From: Dryococelus australis | Lineage: Eukaryota; Arthropoda; Insecta; Phasmatodea; Phasmatidae | Assembly: GCA_029891345.1 (NCBI GenBank) | Contig: CM057009.1 | Location: 306,653,166 to 306,717,165, forward strand | Length of the DNA: 64,000 bases | Direction of reading: 5' to 3' | Shown here: positions 55,790-64,000 of the stretch, piece by piece | How the letters are laid out: every line of letters begins with the position of its first letter | How positions within the stretch are numbered: position 1 is the first letter of the stretch | Made by a program: the position numbers and the translations under genes | Notes under the pieces: model-generated | What the model saw: only the letters and a program-made list of their open reading frames with translations | Told to the model about the DNA's origin: nothing | The model's database searches: none

Positions 55790-56615
55790 TCGGGGTAGAT
55801 CATCTCCCCGAAATAGCTCCTCCTCCACTGAGTTAAGTATTTCAAACTCAATACCTAATGTTGTAACTTTAAACTTATGCCTTGATGGCTGGGTTAGGTC
55901 AGGTACACTTAGTGCCCTTATAATTCAAGTAGGCGCCATGATGGCAAAATTTGTCATGAGAATACTTTGAATTCGGCATTTTGGAAAAATATGAAATGTA
56001 ATTCAACATCAAAGTTGTCTTCCAAAATCTTTTAAAAGGTTTTTAAAGGAAATTTTAACGTAATTTCTAGGGAAATAATGAAACTATATATTTTCATGGC
56101 CTCTGTGTTAATTTGTAAGCTGATGTGCAGTTTTTTTCCTTCAGATTTTGGCCTTTGTTTGGCAATACGGCCAGTAATTTCTAGTAAGTGTTTTGAGAAG
56201 TTCAAATATATACGAAAAATAAATAATATATTCTTGTTTCCCAAATAGTTCGGCAACTGTTCAGCCATAGAGCCAGCACTGTTCATTAAACGTACAAAGT
56301 GTCCATTGAATAAGTAATTAGTTAATCATATTTAAAATATTGAAATTAACATTATCAAATAAAGAGACCCTGTTATTGGCCTCTGTTGGCAATGTTAAGT
56401 CATGATATTATTCAAACCAACCCATTATTTTATTTTTAAGGCTAGTCATAATCTGTGAGTTTGGCTACACAATCGATATTATTTTTGTGGAAAAATTAAC
56501 TTTGGAAATTAAAATAGTTTAAGCTGTTATTGATGTCATAAAGGGCAATGTTTTTTTAAAGGCCAAATAATCTCAATTTTGAAAGAATGGAGAACCTGTG
56601 GGTTCTTGTAAAATC

Positions 56616-57128
56616 AAGTAAATTTTGAGGAAACATTATGTTTCTTATTGCATGTAAGGAAAATTTTTCTATGGGGGCCAAAATAATAATAATTAAATCT
56701 GGCCATTATTTATAATTGTTTATAACTTCGGCATAATAAATTACATACATTTCCCGAAATAATGTTTCTAAATGTAAAAGACCCGAGGCAAACTTAAAAA
56801 ATATTTTTTTTTGTATCCAGGTTTTCCTTAAATGAGAAAGGGAAAATTTTAATTGACACTGTGAAAAACATCTAGTCAATCTTTGAAATAAATTGCTGTA
56901 TGCTATTTTCTGCAATTGTTGGAAACTAAGCGTAATGAAAGCATCATATAAAAAAATTAATAAAAGAAAAACTCAAATCATATTTCATGGGTTCTATGTT
57001 CATGTCATAAGTTCTCAATATATACTAAACTTTCTGTGCCCTGTTCAATGAGGTTTCTGCTAAACCTGTTGGAAATTCTAAATTGTCAGGAAATCCAATT
57101 TTGCTGCGTCTTTGAGTCCAAGGGCGTA
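56616..57128 (+). repeat. 5' LTR-like direct repeat
   Basis: 513 bp, parallel to 60211-60721. AAGTAAATTTTGAGG starts both; both end GAGTCCAAGGGCGTA. Middle landmarks: TTTTTCTATG, GGGCCAAAATAAT, CATAATAAATTA, CCCGAGGCAAACTTAAAA, CATCTAGTCAAT, GTGCCCTGTTCAATGAGG, CTAAACCTGTTGGAAATTCT. It flanks retroviral-type genes, so LTR identity is likely, although canonical TG...CA ends and a primer-binding site are not obvious. Confidence 0.75.
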
Positions 57129-57236
57129 GCAAAAAGACAACTGTGTTCACTATGCTCTCCTTACGCAGGTGCGTTGATTTTGGGAATAACACATGAAATA
57201 TGATATGCCAATTAAGAAGAAAAGTATCAATTCTCG

Positions 57237-58560
57237 TTGGTCAAAGAAATTACTTATTCTAGGTTTTATTCTATTGCTAACTTTTGTGATGTCTACTGCT
57301 TGGGTGCAACGTTTATCCAAGCGCTGTACCAGCTCCTCAAGGACGCTGGAGTCGAGGCAGTAGACACCGAATCCATTGACGAGCTGCACATCAAAGTCCG
57401 GGCTCTTGTGCGGAAAGATGAAAGGGGTGGAGTCTCGCGGGAACTACGGCATTAAAGGGTGAGAGCTGTCCATTATTTAAAATTCTGAAAGATGTGCCTT
57501 CCGAATTTTCGAAAAAGATGCCGAAATTGATACAAACCACATTAGAATCACTGGTTCAATTTTTTGTAAAGTTAAATGCTGTTATAGCACTGAATTTTTG
57601 TGGCAGACAGGTTATTTTTTCATTATCTACCTTTAAGGTACCTGAAGTTTTGCAACCAATGTTTAGTAAAGCCCGCAAAGAAAATTGGGAACGTGACCAA
57701 CTTTTAAAACCGTGCCTTCAGGCAGTATCGAGTGAAGTAGCAATCACAAATTTTCGGTTGAAACTTTGGTAAAGAAAGCAATTGCCAGGGAAATCTATGC
57801 AGGATTTCATTAAGAAAAAATTAGGAGTTGTGACTTTATTAGGTTTTCCTTGCGCGGAGGAATATTTTACCCAGATTATTTTTCACAATTTTCACCCTCG
57901 CTACAGTAGATTTTTCATTTTTTCTACAAAACCTGATACTTTAGTAAAACGTTTGCACTTTGTTATAGGTGTGTGATTGTTCGGTGGAAGGAGAGAGTGG
58001 TGGGGTAAAATACCGATAGAAAGATGTAAGCAAACCCAGTAAATCTAGCTCCCCTAAGTTTTGTTTGATATGTGGTAAGCAATATCATTTGGCTAAAGAT
58101 TGTTTTCATCGGAAATCTATTTTGAACATAACATCTATAGATGAGACTCAGAAAACAAAAGCCAAAACCCGCTCTTGGTTTCTCAAACCCAAGACAATCA
58201 AGGGAATTCTGGGGAAAAAAACATAGTTTTCAGGATTACATCTGTTTTCTTTGTAATCAGAAGGGTCACATAAAAACTCATTGTCCCTTTAAGGATAAGG
58301 TTGTAGGAGAACCTTCAGTAAATTTATTAAGTTACGAAAGCAGGTATGGCCTATTTTACATCTCAGTAGATATAGCCGATCAGGTGAGGGTTGCTGCACT
58401 GTTGGACTCAGGAGCCACATGCTCACTTATTAACCGGGACTTTTGTAATTTCTTGCTTGCCAATATGCCCATAGGGCTTATTCGGGTAAGAATAGGGGAA
58501 GAGTTAGGGTTTTCTTTAGCGAATGGGGGGATACTCAGTACAAAAGGGATAGCCATTTAA
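57237..58560 (+). pseudogene. gag: Gypsy-type gag and protease, frame-broken
   Basis: Gag packages the element RNA; the protease matures it. 57237-57455 gives an N-terminal piece (FIQALYQLLKDAGVEAVD). 57494-57976 carries the retrotransposon gag core (FRLKLW, DFIKKKLGVVTLLGFPC, FHPRY). Two CCHC knuckles follow: CLICGKQYHLAKDC near 58062 and CFLCNQKGHIKTHC near 58240. The aspartic protease LLDSGATCSLIN is near 58402. In-frame stops sit between the first blocks (57453, near 57770), and the frame changes between the two knuckles. Confidence 0.82.
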
Positions 58561-58854
58561 AAAATTAGAATATATAATTCCACTTGGAAATTTAAATTCA
58601 GAATATTACCTGAACTCAGCCATGTTTTATTGCTGGGAGTTGATTTTCTGGGAAAAACCCAGGCTGCTCTGGATGTAGGTCGTAGGGGATTGTGTTGCTT
58701 TTTGTATATCGCATCCTGTTGTAAATTCAAAGCAATTTGGATATTATACGATTTCGATTCAGTCTATCCAAACTCAGGAAAAAGGTCACGATAGTAAATT
58801 ATTGCACTTGCAAACTGAATTTTCTGATGCAATTACTCACAATTTGGGGCATTA

Positions 58855-60202
58855 AAGCAAACAACCTATTATGTTAAAGTTGAAATATCACAATCCAGTG
58901 TCCTCTGCGCCGTACAGAGTGTCGCCTCCAAAAATAAAAATTTTTCGTAAAATAATTGGGGAATTGCAAGAGGGAGATGTTCTTGAATCATCAGACAGTA
59001 ATTATTCTAGCCCAGCATTACTGTTACCTTAAAAGACTCCAGGAGAATTTCGGGTCATCTGTGACTACAGAAAGGTTAATAAAAAAATCTATGGAGATTC
59101 ATATCCACTCTCAACAATAGAATCGGTTTTTCGACATGCCAGTGATTCTAGGTATTTCGCTATTTTTTATTTTAATTCAGCTTTTCTACAATGCGACTTT
59201 GCACCCCGAATCACGATGTATTTTGGCATTTGTCACTCCCTGGAGACAATTTCAGTGGAAGAGGCTGCCAATGGGGGTAAACTGCAGCCCACAGGCAATG
59301 TCTAGGGTAATTTTTCAAGTACTAGGAAAATACCAGTACGACTTTCTCTTCACATATATTGACGATATCTGTGTGCACAGCAATTATTTTGAAAATAATC
59401 TTGACCATCTTAGATTATTCTTACTCGTCCTGAGGGAAGAAGGTTTGACAGTAAACCCAGATAAGGTCACCTGGGCAAAAACGTATGTCCGGTATTTGGG
59501 CTTCATCATTTCGGAGGGCAAGGTGCTGATGGACCCGCAAAAAATCCGCCCTGTTGTGAATTTTGCCGTTCCTAAGAACGTACATGGAGTTAGTAGGGTT
59601 TTAGGGCTAGTGGGATTTTATTCCAAATTCATTCAAAATTTAGCTGACTAGGCTGAGCAGTTGAATGCGCTGAAGCGGAAAGGGGTTGAGTTTGAGTGGG
59701 TAGAACAACAGAACCACGCCTTTTGCTTGCTAAAGGAAAAATGAGCTACTACTCCTGTGCTACAGTTACCTCATTTCGAAAACAATTCATTTTGCAAGTG
59801 GATGCCAGTTTCAAAGCCTTAGGCGCTGTCTTATACCAATAACTAGACAACAGTTTGGTCCCAGTTTCTTATGCCAGTAGACTGCTGACACCAGCCGAAC
59901 AGAAATACTCAGCATATGAAAAAGAGGGTTTATCCGCTATAGACGGCATGGGAAAATTTATGGACTATCTGGAAAGTGCAGAATTCATATTACATATGAA
60001 TAATCAGGCTTTGAACTGGATACTTTCTACAAATACATAAGATGGTATATTGGCCCGGTGGCTAGTTCGGCTCGCTTGCTTTAAATTCACAGTCAAGCAT
60101 GTGAAAGGAATTTATAATAGGGTGGCAGATGCATTATCTAGAATGTTCGATTCCGAGGAATTCTTTTTAGATCCCCCCGAGTCAGTGTGTATTTTAGGCT
60201 GA
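58855..60202 (+). pseudogene. pol: Gypsy-type RT and RNase H, frame-broken; no integrase
   Basis: The RT entry block APYRVSPPK is near 58910, then GEFRVICDYRKVN (about 59042), LPMGVNCSPQAMSRV (about 59265), the catalytic YIDDICVHSN (about 59357), and the connection region VRYLGFIISEGKV...VLGLVGFYSKFI. RNase H follows: QVDASFKALGAVLY (59795), SYASRLLTPAEQKYSAYEKE and VADALSRM (60124). The stop TGA is at 60200-60202. Breaks: a stop near 59032, a frame change near 59150, a stop at about 59649, a frame change near 59740-59790, and stops near 59841 and 60038. Nothing integrase-like lies before gag or in the 8 bp before the 3' repeat. Confidence 0.87.
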
Positions 60203-60210
60203 TGCTTCTA

Positions 60211-60721
60211 AAGTAAATTTTGAGGACACATTATACTTGTTATTGCACATAAGTCAAATTTTTCTATGTGGGCCAAAATAATATGTATTTAGTCTGGCAA
60301 TTATTTATATTGGTTTATAACTTTGGCATAATAAATTATATACATTGGCCGAAATAAAGATTGCAAATGTAAAATGCCCGAGGCAAACTTAAAATATTTT
60401 TTTATCCAGGATTTCCTTAAATGAGAAAGGGTAAATTTTAATTGACGCTGTTAAAAACATCTAGTCAATATTTAAAATAAATTACTATATGATATTTTCT
60501 GAAATTGTTGGACACTAAGTATAATGAAAACCTCATATGAAAAAAAAATGAATAAAAGAAAATCTCAAATCATATTTCTAGTGTTCTCGGTTCCTGTTAT
60601 AAGTTGTCAATATATATAGTATTTTCCGTGCCCTGTTCAATGAGGGTTTCTTCTAAACCTGTTGGAAATTCTGAATAGTTTGGAAATTCAATTTTGCTGC
60701 GTCTTTGAGTCCAAGGGCGTA
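60211..60721 (+). repeat. 3' LTR-like direct repeat
   Basis: 511 bp, direct copy of 56616-57128, starting 8 bp after the RNase H stop codon. The two differ at many positions, so the insertion is old. Confidence 0.75.
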
Positions 60722-60727
60722 CCATCT

Positions 60728-61018
60728 GTTATACTGTAATGTTATTAATATTTTAGCTGTAAATTAAAATGCTTCATTTACAAATAATTTGAATAAAACA
60801 CAGTGGGGAAACATGTGAGTTGGTAATACTGCCTAGTAATAAATAGTTCTTATACAAGATACTGTTACACTGAGTGCGCACGAATTCGGCGCGTTGTCCT
60901 CTGGTGTAATTTTCCAGACTTAGCTAAGCTTGGTTTACACGAGGCGGAGGAATACACTGGAAGTGGAACTTGAGCAGGGATTCATAAATGTCTGACTTAA
61001 CCGTGAATGTATTATAAC
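60728..61018 (-). repeat. Dispersed repeat family B, copy 3 (inverted)
   Basis: On the minus strand CATTCACGGTTAAGTCAGAC, CAAGTTCCACTTCCAG, CCTCCGCCTCG, TTACACCAGAGGACAACGC and GCGCACTCAG match 11565-11760 and 13270-13440. Confidence 0.65.
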
Positions 61019-61368
61019 AATACTGAGATAGTAACTGGAACCAGTTTGATCGCTGTCCCTATACTAACAGTATAGATGGGTTGCAGGTACAGAAACTTCG
61101 TTCCTACAGGCATACTTTTTTCTCAGTGTTCCTATGCGCTTTGTAGGTCACACAATGTGTCCACCGGTCTGAGTTGGTTAAGAACAGAAAATATTGTTAC
61201 TCGTGATCGAGTTAAGCAGTGCCGGGAACGTAAAAAAAAACATCAAGGCGGCCGAGCGCTTCATCGTAGATGTATTCAAGCAAAACAAAGGACCGTGCAC
61301 CCAACACAGCCACATCCCACTTTTTTTTTTAATCTATGTAACTCAGCTTCGTTTTACGTCATTATCAT

Positions 61369-61504
61369 GGACACCCGAATTTCGCGAAAATATTTCCGCA
61401 CATGCTGGATTTCAATACCCTACGAACACACCAGCAGTCGATGTGAGCTAAAGTGTTATGAAATACAACTGGTAGTAAAATTTTTTCGCGAAATTCGTGT
61501 GTCC
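61369..61504 (+). mobile_element. 136-bp deletion derivative of the GGGACACCCG MITE
   Basis: GGACACCCGAATTTCGCGAA ... TTCGCGAAATTCGTGTGTCC. Matches both arms of 54346-54531 (CATGC(T)GGATTTCAATACCC; AAGTGTTATGAAATACAACT) but lacks about 50 bp of its centre. Confidence 0.8.
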
Positions 61505-61776
61505 CAAGTCATTATGGATCGCGTTTTCGTATATTGACTCTATATTTCCAGAAAAAAAACTTTTCATGAATGTACGCACTGTTTGAACAAGTTTGTTGGC
61601 AGGCTCTGCACACGAACAACAGCTGCTCCAGTGCCGCCAGCCAGAGTTGCAAAACAGTCCTGCATGTTCTGCTGAATAAGCTGCTGCTAGCGACTGTGGC
61701 GTATTTGAAAGTCGGGACACAGGGTAGTTAGGTACACAGAGGCGAAGTGAGGTGGCGGTTCCTGTATTGTGAGCGT

Positions 61777-61981
61777 ACCTATTACCTGGCTGACTGCGCG
61801 GTGATCTATAAACGAGCACCTATTACCTGGCTGACTGCGCGGTGATCTATAAACGAGCACCTATTACCTGGCTGACTGCGCGGTGATCTATAAACGAGCA
61901 CCTATTACCTGGCTGACTGCGCGGTGATCTATAAACGAGCACCTATTACCTGGCTGACTGCGCGGTGATCTATAAACGAGC
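61777..61981. repeat. 41-bp minisatellite, five identical units
   Basis: Units start at 61777, 61818, 61859, 61900 and 61941. Each begins ACCTATTACCTGGCTGACTG and continues CGCGGTGATCTATAAACGAG; only the last base of the array differs. Absence of any divergence means recent expansion, or an assembly effect. Confidence 0.95.
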
Positions 61982-62225
61982 ATGTGTCTTGAGTGGCTAC
62001 TGCGTGCGGCGAAACGTCTCACACTGGCCGGCCTTCCCGTTGGCAAACAGTTTAGCAGGAGCTGATTGGCGAACGCCGTTCCGACACGTTGTCGGCTGGC
62101 GCCCCCATTTTGCTGGCGTGGGCCGCTGGATTTCGCGGAATAAACTCCCGTTTCACTTCTTCGTTATTAAGTACTCTGTGGAAGGACGTTAAATTTTTTT
62201 CAATTTCTCCTGCATGGTTTTGTGA
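61982..62225 (+). repeat. Copy of the CATTTTGCTGGCGTG dispersed repeat and unannotated flank
   Basis: GTTGTCGGCTGGCGCC then CATTTTGCTGGCGTGGGCCGC near 62090-62130 matches 53508-53560. No ORF of note. Confidence 0.5.
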
Positions 62226-62648
62226 TAAAGGCTGTTCATGATAGAGTGAGAACTTTCCAAATCAACCTTAGAAAAAAGTCACTGCCCTTGTCTGTATATA
62301 TTTTAACGGGCGCCCTGAGTGACATGCGCCCAGTAAAGTTGGTAACGATGGATGAAAAGTAGTTCCATATCTTAACGTCGTATAAAAAGTGTTAGGTAAC
62401 CATTTCTGATAAGTTAAAATTATTTATTTCGCTTTCTGTTTTTTTAATGCATCGAAGTGTACAAATGAGCAGATTCATAAAGTATTTATTTCTTAATAAT
62501 TTTAGTTTCATTCGACAGACGCATGAATAAAGTGATGAGGGTCATGGCAATGTTAATTTTACATAAGCGGAGGAATACACAATGTGCATACAAATAGATT
62601 TTAATCAGTGCTTTCAAAAGAACTCATTTTACCGTGAACAGTCTTTAA
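62226..62648 (-). mobile_element. ~420-bp TA-family MITE, inverted copy
   Basis: Left TAAAGGCTGTTCATGATAG and right CATTTTACCGTGAACAGTC; the body is the inverse of 47266-47687 (TTTTAATGCATCGAAGTGT, GGGTCATGGCAATGTTAAT, TTACATAAGCGGAGGAATAC). Confidence 0.82.
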
Positions 62649-62896
62649 CGAAATTAACGTTTCCCATTGTATCCAGAAGTGGAATTAATATCTGAAAATG
62701 AGATGATCGCAGGAGTTGGTAACAACACAGCATATTTGCCGTGCTTTATGCCCGTTCTTTATTTTCTTATGTGGATGATTCACTTCCAGTATTACTACAT
62801 CTACATAATTCTATCAACGGCAAAGTATTTTATTAATTCTGAAACCACATTAGCACTCAATCTAGTGCATCGACGATGCAGCGAGTGTATTTCCGA

Positions 62897-63090
62897 TAAA
62901 GGCCGTTCACGTTAAAGTGAGCACTCTAGAAATCAACCTTTGAAAAAAAAAAACCACCACCCGCAACTGCGTATGTATAACCATGTGTGTCACTACACAG
63001 GCTGGGGATGAACACACACAGTTATGTTGGCAGTGAAATGTGAAACGCAGTTCTACGAAATAGTGCGGTTCTGCAAGTGTAATGTTTAAA
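62897..63090 (-). mobile_element. Truncated TA-family MITE end
   Basis: TAAAGGCCGTTCACGTTAAAG, then GCACTCTAGAAATCAACCTTTG, equals the left end of the copy at 62226; no right end is found within the next 600 bp. Confidence 0.55.
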
Positions 63091-63390
63091 TTGATGGCCA
63101 CTTAAGCTGTTTGGAGTTTATTTTATACAGTTTAAAGTAATTATTGGCGTAAAGATAATGTATTTACTGTAACTCATAATTATATTGCGTCACGTGATCG
63201 GCCAAACGGTCCGTTGTTGTGGTTCCTTCATGCTTGTTGCTTGGCTGTGCTTGTGAGGCAAACTACAAATTTGGAAACTGGAAGTTGTTGTATTTTAATA
63301 CTTCTCATTTATTGTTCAGCTTATCTGCAATCAGCATTGTTATATTGTAGGTCGTATAGTGTTTAATTGTGTTGTAGTGATTTTGTGTAA

Positions 63391-63556
63391 AGTTACGAGT
63401 TCCAGCAAACTGCGTACAAATATTCAGCGTCAGGAGGACATTATACATCTCGTCGAAAGTATTTATTCTTTAATTCGCCGAGGAGAGATGAAGCCGTGCA
63501 AGGTGATCGAATGAGTTGCAGAAATGATGAAAATTTCGACTGCAACTGTCCGGAGG
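63391..63556 (+). pseudogene. Transposase-like N-terminal helix-turn-helix fragment
   Basis: A continuous frame reads IQRQEDIIHLVESIYSLIRR, GEMKPCKVIE, one stop, then VAEMMKISTATVRR. The pattern of a leading helix followed by KV...VAE..KIS.ATVRR is what I associate with the N-terminal DNA-binding part of DDE transposases spread through insect genomes. A donor-like GGTAAATG follows at once (63555), so an intron is possible. The catalytic part is not in the window. Tentative. Confidence 0.4.
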
Positions 63557-64000
63557 TAAATGTAAATGTGTTTTTACGACGTTTTTTCGCCCCTTATCCC
63601 CAGTACGTCATTGAAGTAAATCATTGGAAAAGAACAAGTATAAATCAACAGTTAGAAACGTGATATTATAAACGGAAAGTTAAATAACAATTATAAAGTA
63701 AATGAACGACAGCAGAAACCAACATTAATATATTCATGTGAGTTTGCGAAGTACATGTTATATCCTAAGTTTGACAAATAATATTAAAAGTTATCTGTAC
63801 CTATCTACCTACGCCCATCTGTTTAACATTTCTTTCAAACCTGTCTTTATAACAAGTGCAAATTTGGCAGTCAATAATTATACGTTAATTTTACACATTT
63901 TTATATCACTGTGTAGTTTTGTAATGTAGGCCTGAACTCAAATACATCTGTACGAATCTATTTACACCCAGCCATGTAATTTTTCTTGAATCTGCCTTGA
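63557..64000. other. AT-rich window end, no gene recognised
   Basis: One 63-codon ORF (63738-63929) of hydrophobic, low-complexity composition without motifs. If 63391-63556 is an exon, this would be its intron. Confidence 0.4.

Overview
This window reads as intergenic DNA from a large, transposon-rich arthropod (probably insect) genome. Evidence: an env-bearing Ty3/gypsy element with a baculovirus-F-type envelope, TATA plus TCAGT (arthropod initiator) core promoters, tRNA-derived SINEs, mariner-like transposase remains and many short inverted-repeat elements. I see no convincing host protein-coding gene. Almost every coding stretch belongs to a mobile element, and nearly all carry stops or frame shifts.

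Layout. 1-6759: the 3' part of a decayed env-bearing gypsy element (RT, RNase H, integrase, F-like env) and, after 900 bp, an LTR-like block. 6760-21164: MITEs and SINEs, including a three-deep nest at 8721-9836, a family with 3-bp TGA duplications (12021, 17372, later 49040) and a pogo/Tigger-like element at 16524-18060.

21496-43927 is the main discovery. It is a 22.4-kb unit bounded by inverted repeats of about 930 bp that begin AGTAGAG and end CTCTACT. It is flanked by a perfect 6-bp duplication, GGCTGT, and it splits one minus-strand mariner-like transposase gene: the N-terminal part lies at 43934-44240 and the continuation at 21165-21489. The 6-bp duplication, long TIRs and 5'-AG ends are hallmarks of Maverick/Polinton elements. 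The interior holds (a) an unfamiliar array at 24003-26640 in which related small ORFs each follow a TATA box and a TCAGT initiator at about 30-bp spacing; (b) a tandem array with a period of about 263 bp; and (c) a decayed zinc-finger plus GSGWTL-type region that resembles the N-terminal region of arthropod Polinton-type DNA polymerase genes. The right TIR is itself split by a roughly 6.0-kb P-element-like transposon (37677-43675) with a THAP exon and a broken P/THAP9-type transposase. Without that insertion the giant element is about 16.5 kb, a normal Polinton size.

43934-64000: more MITEs, a possible solo LTR, a structured inverted-repeat region at 48259-48578, a second LTR element at 56616-60721 (gag, protease, RT, RNase H, no integrase, about 510-bp direct repeats), a 41-bp minisatellite with five identical units at 61777-61981, and a transposase helix-turn-helix fragment near the end.

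All readings are by eye. Boundaries of degenerate repeats are approximate, and family names come from recognised motifs, not from database searches.
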